Shown one piece after another: positions 42,582 through 50,735 of a DNA stretch of 64,000 nt; position 1 is the first letter of the stretch, and each line of letters starts with the position of its first letter. The position numbers were made by a program, and so were the translations under genes. The notes under the pieces are model-generated. The model searched no databases. It saw nothing but the letters and a program-made list of their open reading frames with translations, and was not told the DNA's origin. The stretch is taken from NCBI RefSeq assembly GCF_003590795.1, contig NZ_QYUL01000003.1:689501-753500 (forward strand). The letters are read 5' to 3'. The DNA is from Azospirillum cavernae (GTDB lineage: Bacteria; Pseudomonadota; Alphaproteobacteria; Azospirillales; Azospirillaceae).

Positions 42582-43626
42582 GGGGAAGCTGTTCGCCGGT
42601 CAGCCAATCCACGATGCGCCGCCCGCCAAAGCGGGTTTCCATCTGCACGAAGCGGTGGGAATCCTCGACCACCGCGCCGATGCGGGCGGCGTCGCGGCCC
42701 AGCGGGTGCGCCCGCATGACGGTCAGCAGGCGGTCGGCGTCCGCGTCGGCGCAGATGGCGATCAGCTTGCCCTCGTTCGCGGCGTACAGCGGGTCGAGGC
42801 CCAACAGCTCGCAGGCGGCGGCGACCTCGGCGCGCAGCGGGATGGCGGCCTCGGACAGGCGCATGCCGACGCCGGATTGGTGGGCGATCTCGTTCAAGGT
42901 GGTGGCCAGTCCGCCGCGCGTGGGATCGCGCAACACATGCAGGTCGGGAACCTCCGCCACCATCGCGGCGACCAGCCCGTGCAGGGCGGCGCTGTCGGAC
43001 AGGATCGCGGTGTCAAAACCCAGATTGTCGCGGGTGGACATGATGGCGACGCCGTGGTCGCCCATCGTGCCGCTGACCAGAATGGCGTCGCCGGGCCGCG
43101 CCCGGTCGCCCGACGGGGCGATGCCGGGCGGAACCATGCCGATGCCGGTGGTGGTGATGAACACGCCGTCGCCCTTGCCCCGCTCCACCACCTTGGTGTC
43201 GCCGCTGACGATGGCGACGCCCGCGTCGCGCGCGGCGGCGGCCATGCTGTCGACCAGCCGCTTCAGATCGGCCAGCGGGAAGCCTTCCTCCAGAATGAAG
43301 GCGGCGGTCAGATGCAGCGGGACGGCGCCCGCCATGGCGATGTCGTTCACCGTGCCATGGACCGCCAGCGACCCGATGTCGCCGCCGGGAAAGAACAGCG
43401 GGGAGACGACGAAGCCGTCCGTCGTCATCACCATCCGCCCGCCGGGAACGTCGAAGGCGGCCTGGTCGTTGCCCTGGTCCAACAGCGGGTTGGCGAAGGC
43501 GGCGGCGAACAGCTCGCGCACCAACTGCGCCATCGCTTTTCCACCGGAGCCGTGGGTCATGTCCACCGCGCCGCTCAGGTCCAGCTTGCGGGCGAACAGG
43601 CGGTCGGCTTTTGCGGGGGCGGTCAT
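42571..43626 (-). CDS. hypE: Hydrogenase maturation factor HypE (carbamoyl dehydratase)
   Basis: HypE takes a carbamoyl group from HypF onto its C-terminal cysteine and dehydrates it with ATP to the thiocyanate that becomes the active-site CN ligand. The 351-residue protein has the PurM/AIRS fold with HGSGGKAMAQLVREL, TTDGFVVSPLFFPGGDIG and GTMGDHGVAIMS, and ends in the essential PRIC. ATG 43626 overlaps the TGA that closes the alternative frame of hypC (ATGA), the coupling used elsewhere in this cluster. In most hyp clusters hypD lies between hypC and hypE; it is absent here. Confidence 0.96.
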   Translation of the reverse strand: MTAPAKADRLFARKLDLSGAVDMTHGSGGKAMAQLVRELFAAAFANPLLDQGNDQAAFDVPGGRMVMTTDGFVVSPLFFPGGDIGSLAVHGTVNDIAMAGAVPLHLTAAFILEEGFPLADLKRLVDSMAAAARDAGVAIVSGDTKVVERGKGDGVFITTTGIGMVPPGIAPSGDRARPGDAILVSGTMGDHGVAIMSTRDNLGFDTAILSDSAALHGLVAAMVAEVPDLHVLRDPTRGGLATTLNEIAHQSGVGMRLSEAAIPLRAEVAAACELLGLDPLYAANEGKLIAICADADADRLLTVMRAHPLGRDAARIGAVVEDSHRFVQMETRFGGRRIVDWLTGEQLPRIC

Positions 43627-43885
43627 GGCGCGGCGTGGTCCGGGGCTTCGGCGGGGGGGGCGGGGCGGCGGACGCGCCGATCTCGGCCAGCAGGGCCAGG
43701 GTGCGTTCGGCCTCCGCCGGGTCGAGCTTTGACAGGGCGTAGCCGACATGGACGATCACGTAGTCGCCGACCGCCACCCCGGCGACCAGCTCCAGCGAGC
43801 AGGTGGACGACACCCCGCCCAACGACACGGTGGCGCGCTCGTCGGGCAGCAGGGCGGTGACGCAAGCGGGAACGGCGAGGCACAT
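43623..43885 (-). CDS. hypC: Hydrogenase maturation chaperone HypC, apparent frameshift at a G8/C8 tract
   Basis: The start (MCLAVPACV, essential Cys2) and core (VGDYVIVHVGYALSKLDPAEA) are those of HypC, a small chaperone that carries the Fe(CN)2CO group with HypD to the large subunit. In the frame of the ATG at 43885 there is no stop for about 290 codons, far beyond the family length of about 75-95. At the eight-C run (plus strand G, 43653-43660) a -1 shift after about residue 76 gives a short tail ending DHAAP and a TGA overlapping the hypE ATG, for 87 residues in all. One base is therefore probably missing from the tract, or slippage occurs. The conserved core is intact before the tract. 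Confidence 0.85.
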
Positions 43886-43904
43886 GGGCGCGTTCTCCTT
43901 GCGG

Positions 43905-44879
43905 TCAGTCGCCCGACCGGGCGGCTTGCGCCTCGGCCAAGCCGTTTTCAATCCAGTCATACCAGTCGGCCATGCCCTGTCCGCTGGTCGCCGACAGTTC
44001 GATCACCGCCAGCGACGGCTTCAGCCGCTGGGCGTAGGCGATCATCCGTTCGACGTCGAAGGTCAGATGCGGCAGCAAATCCACCTTGTTGACCAGCAGC
44101 AGATCGGCCCCGGCGAACATGGCGGGGTATTTCAGCGGCTTGTCCTCCCCCTCCGTCACCGACAGGACGACGACGCGGTGGGTTTCGCCCAGATCGAACC
44201 CGGCGGGGCAGACCAGATTGCCGACATTCTCGATGAACAGGACGCTGTTCTCCGCCACCCCCAGCCGATCCGCCGCCTGCGCCACCATGGCGGCGTCGAG
44301 GTGGCAGCCCTTGCCGGTGTTGACCTGGATGGCCGGGGCGCCGGTGGCGCGAATGCGGTCGGCGTCAAAGCTGGTCTGTTGGTCGCCCTCGATCACCGCG
44401 ACCGGAAAGCGGCCCTTCAGATCGGTCAGGGTGCGGGTCAACAGGGTGGTTTTGCCCGATCCGGGGCTGGACATCAGGTTCAGCACGAAAACGCCGCGCC
44501 CGGCGAAGCGCTGGCGGTTGATCGCCGCCAACCCGTCGTTTTTGGCGAGAATGTCCTGTTCGATGGCGATCAGGCGCGGCTGGTCAAAGGCGGCCCCGGC
44601 GTCGAGCGCGCTTGGATCCGCCGGGTGGCTATCGTCGTCGCTATGGTGGTGGTGAGCGCCATGGTGGCTGTGGCGGAACATGCGACCGTCGGGGCCGACA
44701 TGCTCGTGCGCGCCGTCGTCGGCGTGGTGATGGTGGGCGTCGTGAGGGCCGTGGTGGTGATGGCCGGGACCGTCCGCGCCATGGGCGTGGCGGTAGATCT
44801 TGCCGTCCGGGCCGACATGCTCGTGATCGTCGCCTTCGATGCGGGTTTCCCCCTGGGCGCAACCGCAGACCGTGCACAT
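43905..44879 (-). CDS. hypB: Hydrogenase nickel-insertion GTPase HypB
   Basis: HypB is a GTPase that, with HypA, delivers nickel to the hydrogenase large subunit. The 324-residue protein starts with the high-affinity nickel motif CTVCGC (Cys2, 5, 7), then a His/Asp-rich storage region (about residues 19-85) in which HEHVGPDGKIYRHAH and HEHVGPDGRMFRHSH are duplicated units. The GTPase domain has P-loop SSPGSGKTT (137-145), the metal-site GKGCHLD and NKVDLL specificity motif. ATG 44879 overlaps the hypA stop (ATGA). Confidence 0.97.
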   Translation of the reverse strand: MCTVCGCAQGETRIEGDDHEHVGPDGKIYRHAHGADGPGHHHHGPHDAHHHHADDGAHEHVGPDGRMFRHSHHGAHHHHSDDDSHPADPSALDAGAAFDQPRLIAIEQDILAKNDGLAAINRQRFAGRGVFVLNLMSSPGSGKTTLLTRTLTDLKGRFPVAVIEGDQQTSFDADRIRATGAPAIQVNTGKGCHLDAAMVAQAADRLGVAENSVLFIENVGNLVCPAGFDLGETHRVVVLSVTEGEDKPLKYPAMFAGADLLLVNKVDLLPHLTFDVERMIAYAQRLKPSLAVIELSATSGQGMADWYDWIENGLAEAQAARSGD

Positions 44880-45220
44880 CACTCCACCTCCAAATCCTTG
44901 ATCCGCATGTCGTCGCCGCCGGTTATCATCAGCCGCCAACCGGCGCAGCGTGGGCAGGGCGCGGCGCGCTCGTCAACCGTCACCGTCGCTTCGCAATCCA
45001 GACAATAGGCTTGGCCGGGCGGGCGGTCGATGACCAACGCCGCGCCTTCCGCCACCGTGCCGCGACTGACCGCGTCAAAGCCGAAGGCCAGCGCCTCCGG
45101 TTCGACGTGCGACAACGCGCCGATGACCAGACGGACGCGGACGACGCGGCGAAAGCGCTGGGCCGCCGCCTGCTCCTCAATCACCTCGACGACGCCGCGC
45201 GCCAGCGCCAGTTCGTGCAT
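44879..45220 (-). CDS. hypA: Hydrogenase nickel incorporation protein HypA
   Basis: The 113-residue zinc/nickel protein has the nickel-binding N-terminus MHEL (His2) and a structural zinc site of Cys73, 76, 89 and 92 (CLDCEATVTV and APCPRC). ATG 45220 is required for the His2 motif; the longer open frame reads into hupK. It lies 4 bases after hupK and overlaps hypB, in order for nickel insertion. Confidence 0.96.
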   Translation of the reverse strand: MHELALARGVVEVIEEQAAAQRFRRVVRVRLVIGALSHVEPEALAFGFDAVSRGTVAEGAALVIDRPPGQAYCLDCEATVTVDERAAPCPRCAGWRLMITGGDDMRIKDLEVE

Positions 45221-45224
45221 GGCC

Positions 45225-46400
45225 TCAGCCCTCCGCGACGGTGATGGCGCAGGCGACGCAGGGGTCGAGCAAGGCGACCAGCAACCCGGCGCGCTCCACC
45301 ACATCCGGCCCGGCGGGCAGCCCGATCAAGCCGCGCGCCAACGGCCCATCCGGGGCGAAGTTCCATTCGGTCGGGGCCACGGTGCGGTAATCGGCGATCC
45401 GCCCATCCGCGCCCAACCGCAGCCAATGGGCCAGCGTCCCACGCGCCGTCTCCACCACGCCGCAGCCGACGCCGGGGGGCTGGGGGACGGCTTCGGTGGG
45501 GGGAAGGGCCAGCGGTTGGCCAATCTGGCGGATCGCGGCGGCCATGCGGCGGGGCAGTTCGGCCATGTCGGCCAACCGCGCCGCCATCAGCGCGATGACG
45601 CCAACCCCGTGCGCGGCCTGGACGGAGGCGACCAGCGGGTGATCGGCGCGGCGGGCCAGCGGCCCGGTGTGGGCGGGGAAACCGTTGTTGTGCGGACGGC
45701 TGGAAAAGCCGGGGTCGGCGGCCAGCCTTTCGGCGAACCAAGAGGGCGCGCGCTCGGTCAGGGCGCTGACGCCAACCGCGCCATGGAGGGCGAGATCGGG
45801 GGCGAGCAGCCGGGCGGTCAACCGCGCCGCCACGGTGGCCCCGCGCGCCGCCCATTCGGCCAGTTCCCCAGCGTCGGCGGGCGGGGAACCGGCGAAAACC
45901 TGGGTCGCGACCCAATCGGCGACGCGGTCCAGCGCGTGGCCCAGGGCCGTGCCGTTGGGCTGGAGATCGCCGCCGCCGGGCCGCAGCGCGTCGCCCGCCG
46001 GGTAGAGCGATTCGGGCACCGTCGGCAGGGCGTCGCGCAGGGCGAGCAAACCATGCGGATCGGGGCGCTCGCCCAAAAGCCGAGGCCATTCCATTGCGGC
46101 CTGCCAGCCATGGGCGTCGGCGCATTCGGCGTCCAACGTCAAGCCGCGCGCCACCGCGTGGCCGGACGCGTCCAGGCCCAAGGCCGCTTCGCAGGCCTGC
46201 GCCGCCGCCAAGCCCTGGGCCGTGCCGCACAGGCTGTAAAGCAGGGGAATCACCCGCGCGGCCTCTTCCGGGCGGCGACCAATCAGGGCGCGGGCGACGG
46301 CGATGGGGCGGCGGACGGCGACCTCGGCCCGGTTCACCGCGTTGTCGGCGACCGACAGACGGACGCTGACGGCGCCCTCGACGTTGGTCGGCGGGTTCAT
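45225..46400 (-). CDS. hupK: Hydrogenase expression/assembly protein HupK (degenerate large-subunit-like)
   Basis: The 391-residue protein resembles a truncated, inactive [NiFe] large subunit, as HupK of rhizobial and photosynthetic bacterial hup clusters does. The L1-like site is reduced to a single cysteine (YSLCGTAQG), whereas the C-terminal L2-like motif DPCVACAI is kept. RGTLAHWLRLGADGRI and PTEWNFAPDGPLAR also mirror large-subunit segments. HupK is thought to act as a scaffold for cofactor assembly. Its ATG overlaps the stop of the rubredoxin-HupJ fusion gene. Confidence 0.9.
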   Translation of the reverse strand: MNPPTNVEGAVSVRLSVADNAVNRAEVAVRRPIAVARALIGRRPEEAARVIPLLYSLCGTAQGLAAAQACEAALGLDASGHAVARGLTLDAECADAHGWQAAMEWPRLLGERPDPHGLLALRDALPTVPESLYPAGDALRPGGGDLQPNGTALGHALDRVADWVATQVFAGSPPADAGELAEWAARGATVAARLTARLLAPDLALHGAVGVSALTERAPSWFAERLAADPGFSSRPHNNGFPAHTGPLARRADHPLVASVQAAHGVGVIALMAARLADMAELPRRMAAAIRQIGQPLALPPTEAVPQPPGVGCGVVETARGTLAHWLRLGADGRIADYRTVAPTEWNFAPDGPLARGLIGLPAGPDVVERAGLLVALLDPCVACAITVAEG

Positions 46401-47104
46401 GCCGCTCCTCGTCCGAACAGGGCGCGGCGTGACAGCGCGGATTTTGGTTTGGCGGGCGCCGTTTCGACCGGAGGCGCGGCGTTCGTTTGCAGCAAGGCGT
46501 CGAGCGCCAGCGTGGCGGCGTCGCGCGCCTCGGCCTGGGTGGCGAACACCGCCATGTCGGAGACCAGCGGCATCACCGCCAGCGTTCCCAGCGCGCCCAT
46601 GCGGGCGGCGTTGAAACGGTAAGCTCCTGACGGCAGGCTCAGCGCCAGCGCGTCGCCATCCCGCGCGGCGGTCCACCGGGCCGCATCGTCGGGCAACATC
46701 ACGGCGTTGAGGAACCAGGGGGCGACGACGCAGCCGATCCGCCCGGCGACGCGGCCACAAGTCATGGCGCGGAAGCCCACCGCCTCCACGCTCAGCGCCG
46801 GGTTGCCGATGGCGACGCCCGACATGGCGTCGGCGGCGACGCGGTGGTAAGCGGCGATCAATGTGTCGGTCGGTTCTGCCTCCGGCGCGCTGGCCGACGC
46901 CGGGCCGAAGCGGTGTGGGGCCGCGCCGCAGCCCGGACAGGCCCAGCGTTCCGGCAGCCGCGCGAAGCTGGTTCCCACCGGCGCGCCGCGCGCCGGGTCG
47001 CCCAACGCCGGATCATAGACCGCGCCGCAATCCCGGCAGGCCAAGCGGGTGGCCGCGCCGAAACCGGCGTCGAACGGGTCGGCGTTTGGGGGCGCCCCGG
47101 TCAC
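46397..47104 (-). CDS. hupJ: Rubredoxin-HupJ fusion, hydrogenase assembly protein
   Basis: The 235-residue protein joins two domains usually encoded separately as hupI and hupJ. Residues about 20-65 form a rubredoxin-type iron site, CRDCG and CPGCG (Cys23, 26, 56, 59), with the loop containing PALGDPARG. Residues about 75-205 match the HybE/HupJ [NiFe]-hydrogenase assembly family (GRVAGRIGCVVAPWFLNAVMLP). The Ala/Pro-rich C-terminus ends in SRRALFGRG. HupI and HupJ are tied to oxygen-tolerant maturation of uptake hydrogenase. It overlaps hupK and is overlapped by hupF. Confidence 0.9.
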   Translation of the reverse strand: MTGAPPNADPFDAGFGAATRLACRDCGAVYDPALGDPARGAPVGTSFARLPERWACPGCGAAPHRFGPASASAPEAEPTDTLIAAYHRVAADAMSGVAIGNPALSVEAVGFRAMTCGRVAGRIGCVVAPWFLNAVMLPDDAARWTAARDGDALALSLPSGAYRFNAARMGALGTLAVMPLVSDMAVFATQAEARDAATLALDALLQTNAAPPVETAPAKPKSALSRRALFGRGAA

Positions 47105-47394
47105 GGCGCGTCGCCGGGCGCGGGGGCGTCCGTCCGGGTCAGCAGATCGGCGAACAGATGATCGGTGTCGCCGCCGCGCGCGGCGAGCAGGATGGCGTCG
47201 AGCGCGTCGTTCAGCGTCCCGACCTCCGCCTCATCCAGCGGACGGACGGCGCGCTCCATATGGACCAAAACCCAACCGCCGACCGGAACCTCGTCAATCA
47301 GCATGACGTTGACGCGCCGCTCCTCCCCGCGCCCGGCGCAGCGCGCGATCAGGCCGTCGCTTTCCAGAACCTGCATTGGGAGACCAAGGCACAT
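47101..47394 (-). CDS. hupF: HypC-family hydrogenase assembly chaperone HupF
   Basis: A second, 97-residue HypC-type chaperone, with essential Cys2 (MCLGLPMQV) and the family core PVGGWVLVHMERAVRPLDEAE. HupF proteins assist HypC and protect the large subunit in the presence of oxygen. ATG 47394 is required for the family N-terminus. It is the first gene of the accessory operon; a canonical FNR/FixK box lies about 80 bases upstream. Its stop overlaps the next start. Confidence 0.93.
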   Translation of the reverse strand: MCLGLPMQVLESDGLIARCAGRGEERRVNVMLIDEVPVGGWVLVHMERAVRPLDEAEVGTLNDALDAILLAARGGDTDHLFADLLTRTDAPAPGDAP

Positions 47395-47474
47395 GCGGGC
47401 AAGGCTTTCGGTGACGGCGGAGCGTTGGGGGAGTGTTGCGCCGCATTCATGCGCCGATCGGCGCGCGCGGGGCA

Positions 47475-47488
47475 TTGACGTGCATCAA
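47475..47488. promoter_or_regulatory. FNR/FixK box TTGAC-GTGC-ATCAA
   Basis: It is a perfect match to TTGAY-N4-RTCAA, placed between divergent hupF and hupE: about 87 bases from the centre to the hupF ATG and 147 to the hupE ATG. It could activate either under oxygen limitation. Confidence 0.75.
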
Positions 47489-47628
47489 AAGCGTCATGTT
47501 CGCGCGCCCTGCGACGGAGTCGGCCATGGCGGGAAAATTTTCTTCTGCTAAACTTTTCGCAAGTGCGTGCGACACGCGCCGACGCGCGCGTGGACGTGGC
47601 CGAAACAAACCGCAGGGGATGCTTCCGT

Positions 47629-48228
47629 ATGAAACCTCTTTCGTTCGCCTCCGTCATCGTCGCGGTCGCGCTGGCCGTGCCCGCCGCCGCTCACGCTCAC
47701 ACGTTTGGCGCGCACGACGCCGGGTTCGTGCATGGCTTCTCGCACCCGCTGGGCGGCTTGGACCATCTGCTGGCCATGGTCGCGGTTGGCCTGTGGGCGG
47801 CCCAGCGTGGCGGCAAGGCCCTGTGGGCGCTGCCCGCCGCCTTTGTCGCCGCGATGATCGGCGGCGGTTTGCTCGGCGTGGCCGGGATCGACCTTCCGGC
47901 GGTCGAGTTGGGAATCGCCCTGTCGGTCGTCGCGTTGGGCGGTCTGATCGCCCTGCAAGCGCGCCTGCCGCTGTTGGCCTCGGTCGGGACGGTGGCGCTG
48001 TTCGCGCTGTTCCATGGCCATGCCCACGGCGTTGAAATGCCGGACGCCGCCGCGCCGCTGCTCTACGGCGCGGGCTTCGCGCTGGCCACCGCGCTGCTGC
48101 ATGGCGCGGGCGTCGGCGCGGCGCTGTCGCTGCGCGGTCTGGCGCAAGGCCGGGTTGGCGTGGCCCTGCTGCGCGGCGTCGGCGCGCTGATCGGCTTGGG
48201 CGGGGTCGCCCTGGTCGCGCTCGGCTGA
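47629..48228 (+). CDS. hupE: HupE/UreJ-family membrane protein (probable nickel permease)
   Basis: The 199-residue membrane protein has a signal-peptide-like start (cleavage near AAAHAH) and about six helices. The conserved HupE/UreJ motif HGFSHPLGGLDHLLAM (about residues 32-47) supplies the histidines and Asp thought to bind nickel, and FHGHAHG provides a second His cluster. HupE proteins import nickel for hydrogenase. ATG 47629 was chosen as the start of the signal peptide. It is monocistronic, divergent from hupF, with a terminator at its end. Confidence 0.94.
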   Translation: MKPLSFASVIVAVALAVPAAAHAHTFGAHDAGFVHGFSHPLGGLDHLLAMVAVGLWAAQRGGKALWALPAAFVAAMIGGGLLGVAGIDLPAVELGIALSVVALGGLIALQARLPLLASVGTVALFALFHGHAHGVEMPDAAAPLLYGAGFALATALLHGAGVGAALSLRGLAQGRVGVALLRGVGALIGLGGVALVALG

Positions 48229-48254
48229 TGAAAAAGGGCGGATGGTTCCTATGA

Positions 48255-48292
48255 AAAAGGGCCGGATGGGGGTGATCCCGTCCGGCCCTTTT
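48255..48292. terminator. Bidirectional terminator between hupE and the chemoreceptor gene
   Basis: A stem AAAAGGGCCGGATGGG with near-perfect complement, six-base loop and A/T ends lies between converging genes and can serve both. A partial copy of its left flank (GAAAAAGGGC, 48229-48239) precedes it. Confidence 0.88.
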
Positions 48293-48310
48293 CATGCGCA
48301 GACACGATGA

Positions 48311-49987
48311 TTAGGCTTTGCGGACCACCGACAGGAAGCTGCTGACTTCGCTGGACAAGGTCTGCGATTCGCCCAACAGCGACCCGGCGGCGGCCAGCAA
48401 TTCTTCGGCGCTGGCGCCGGTGTCGCGGGCTTGGCGGGACACCGTTTCGATGCTGGTGGTCACTTGATGGGTGCCGGTCGAGGCTTCCTGCACATTCCGG
48501 GCGATTTCGCGGGTGGCGTCGCCCTGCTGACCGACGGCTTCGGACACCGTGGCGGTGATGTCGCTGATGCGGCGGATGGTGTCGACGATGGCGGAAATCG
48601 CCTGCACCGCCGCGTGGGTTTCGCCCTGGATGCCCGCGACCTGGGTTTGAATGTCCTCCGTCGCCTTGGCGGTCTGGTTGGCGAGATTTTTCACCTCGCT
48701 GGCGACGACGGCGAAGCCCTTGCCCGCTTCGCCCGCCCGCGCCGCTTCGATGGTGGCGTTCAAAGCCAGCAGATTGGTTTGCGCGGCGATGGAGTTGATG
48801 AGTTCCACCACCTCGCCAATCCGGTTGGCGGCGTTGGCCAGCCCCTTGACGGTGTCGTTGGTGGCCTGCGCCTCCGTCACCGCGCGGGTGGCGACCTGCG
48901 TCGCCTCGCCGACATAGCGCCCGATTTCGCCGATGGAGGCCGACAGCTCTTCCGCCGCCGCCGCCACGGTTTCCACGTTGCTGGACGCCTGAACGGCGGC
49001 GCTGGACACGTTGCTGGCCGTCGCCTGGGTGTTCTCGGCGCTGTTGGTCAGCCGTTCGGCGTTGCCGCGCATGCGTTGGGCCGATTCGGTGACGGCGCGA
49101 ACCACCACGTCGATCTTTCCGGCGAAACTGCGGGTCGCCGTGTCGATTTCCGCCCGACGACGGGCCTGCGTCTCCTCCGCCTCGCGCTGTTGGCGGGTTA
49201 GGATTTCAGCGTTGGCGAGGCCGTCGCGGAACCCGGCGACGGCGCGGGCCATGTCGCCGATCTCGTCGGGACGGTCGGTCTCTTCAACCTTGGTGTCGTA
49301 ATTCTTATGGCCCAGCGCGTCCACAGCGGACGCCAGATGTTGAAGCGCGAGCATCTGGCGTTTCACATAGACGAAGATCGCGAAGCACAGCAGCAGCCCG
49401 ACCAGCAGCGACACCGCGCCGATCCGCCAACCCAATTGCTGAATCAAAGCGTAAAACTCGCCCGACGGCATGCCGACGGCGAACGCCCCGATGCCCTTGC
49501 CCGACGCGTCTTTCAGCGGGACATAGCTGACCAGATAATTGACGCCCAGAACCGGGTATTCGCCCAGGAAGGTTTCACCGCGCACGACGACGCGCTGGTG
49601 AATGTCGTCCGCCAATTTGGAGCCGATGGGGCGGCTGCCGTCCGGGTTGACCAGGGTGGTGGCGATCCGGCTGTTGTCGCGGAACATGGTGACGGTGATG
49701 TTCAGCGCCGCCTTGATCCGGTCCACATGCTCGAACGTGCCTTCCAGCGTGGTGTCGCCGATCATCAGCTTGCCGTCGGCGATGCGGTAGGGCTGGCCCT
49801 TCGGGTTCAAGATTTCCTTGGCGACCCGGATGTTCATCTCCTGCCGCTCGATCTCCTGCCTCTTTAAATCGGTGGCGATGAAGTACAGCGCCACGAACAG
49901 GGTGGCGGCGCAACTTGCGAGGGTGCCAACGAGGTTCAAGGAGACGAGCTTCTGCGCGAAAGACAGACGGCTCAGAAGATTGCTCAT
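48311..49987 (-). CDS. Methyl-accepting chemotaxis protein with single-Cache sensor
   Basis: The 558-residue chemoreceptor has TM1 at about residues 15-38, a periplasmic single-Cache-type domain (about 40-187, with NITVTMFRDNSRIATT and NYLVSYVPLKDASGKGIG), TM2 at about 188-210, then HAMP and the signalling domain with IAAQTNLLALNATIEAARAG. It lies inside the hydrogenase locus between hupE and hupD but is bounded by a terminator and by its own upstream region of about 140 bases with a possible TATATT -10. Cache domains of this type often bind small acids. A link to hydrogen metabolism is suggested only by location. Confidence 0.94.
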   Translation of the reverse strand: MSNLLSRLSFAQKLVSLNLVGTLASCAATLFVALYFIATDLKRQEIERQEMNIRVAKEILNPKGQPYRIADGKLMIGDTTLEGTFEHVDRIKAALNITVTMFRDNSRIATTLVNPDGSRPIGSKLADDIHQRVVVRGETFLGEYPVLGVNYLVSYVPLKDASGKGIGAFAVGMPSGEFYALIQQLGWRIGAVSLLVGLLLCFAIFVYVKRQMLALQHLASAVDALGHKNYDTKVEETDRPDEIGDMARAVAGFRDGLANAEILTRQQREAEETQARRRAEIDTATRSFAGKIDVVVRAVTESAQRMRGNAERLTNSAENTQATASNVSSAAVQASSNVETVAAAAEELSASIGEIGRYVGEATQVATRAVTEAQATNDTVKGLANAANRIGEVVELINSIAAQTNLLALNATIEAARAGEAGKGFAVVASEVKNLANQTAKATEDIQTQVAGIQGETHAAVQAISAIVDTIRRISDITATVSEAVGQQGDATREIARNVQEASTGTHQVTTSIETVSRQARDTGASAEELLAAAGSLLGESQTLSSEVSSFLSVVRKA

Positions 49988-50126
49988 GCAGAAGCTCCCG
50001 CTCTGAATATACGCCAGAGCTTATGTTGCAATGCAAAAAGAACGCGAGGGTTGTTTCTAGGCTAACAGTCGTTGTCTGGTGCGGCAACAACGGTCTTGCG
50101 AAAGAATGCTTCCGCCGGTGAATTTT

Positions 50127-50609
50127 TTATAACGCGCGGGATTGCGGTTCGACGCCAAGATCACGCAAAGCGGCGATGATCGCCTGAACCATGGCGGGCA
50201 AGCGCGCCTCGATCTCCGGCGACAGCATCAGGCCGGTGCCCAGCGCCAACGGAACACAACCAATCAGGGTGACGCTGTCCGGCGCCTCCCCCTGCAAGCG
50301 CAGAGAAGCCAGAAGGTCGCACAGCCCAAGCTGGTGGGGGGAGAGTTTGCCTTTGAAATAGGCGGGAACGTCGTCGCCGCGCAGCGTCACCAGCGTTCCA
50401 GCGGGCGCGCCGGTCTTGACCGCGTCCACGGCGATCAAATGGCGGTGGCTGGCGATCAGGTCCAGCATGTCCATGCCGCAGGTGCCGCCATCGACGACGC
50501 TGACCGACTCGGGAACGCTCCATCCGGCGTCGAATTGTTCCATGGCGCGCACGCCAAGCCCCTCATCCATCAACAGGATGTTGCCGAGACCGAGGACGAG
50601 GATGGACAT
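50127..50609 (-). CDS. hupD: Hydrogenase maturation protease HupD/HybD
   Basis: The 160-residue endopeptidase removes the C-terminal extension of the large subunit after nickel insertion. Nickel-sensing residues are visible in GNILLMDEGLG (Glu16-type), DGGTCGMDMLDL and SPHQLGL (His). It is the usual length. It lies downstream of hybC in the same direction but beyond a strong terminator, with a degenerate FNR-type box 65 bases upstream, so it is probably transcribed separately. Confidence 0.96.
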   Translation of the reverse strand: MSILVLGLGNILLMDEGLGVRAMEQFDAGWSVPESVSVVDGGTCGMDMLDLIASHRHLIAVDAVKTGAPAGTLVTLRGDDVPAYFKGKLSPHQLGLCDLLASLRLQGEAPDSVTLIGCVPLALGTGLMLSPEIEARLPAMVQAIIAALRDLGVEPQSRAL

Positions 50610-50671
50610 GAGGGGGCCTGTGCCAACGAGGAAACCGGGGTTGATCCTGACGAACTGGTCAGACCATTCCC

Positions 50672-50685
50672 TTGAACTGGATCAA
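50672..50685. promoter_or_regulatory. Degenerate FNR-type box TTGAA-CTGG-ATCAA before hupD
   Basis: It differs from TTGAY-N4-RTCAA at one position and shares its right half and CTG-spacer start with the box before hybO. It lies about 70 bases upstream of hupD. Confidence 0.45.
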
Positions 50686-50694
50686 TTTCGCTAC

Positions 50695-50724
50695 AAAAAA
50701 CCCCCCGCCGATGAGAGCGGGGGG
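50695..50724 (-). terminator. Rho-independent terminator of the hybOABC operon
   Basis: On the minus strand CCCCCCGC, an eight-base loop and GCGGGGGG are followed by six T, 12 bases past the hybC stop. The perfect stem and T-tract make it a strong terminator separating hybC from hupD. Confidence 0.92.
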
Positions 50725-50735
50725 AGCCGCCAGAA

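Noticed and set aside
43013..43885. A 290-residue protein starting as HypC and continuing through the 5' half of hypE in another frame
   Set aside because: Past residue 80 the sequence is Arg/Gly/Pro-rich and reads as the shadow of hypE. The HypC core is complete before it, so a frame error at the C8 tract is a better explanation.
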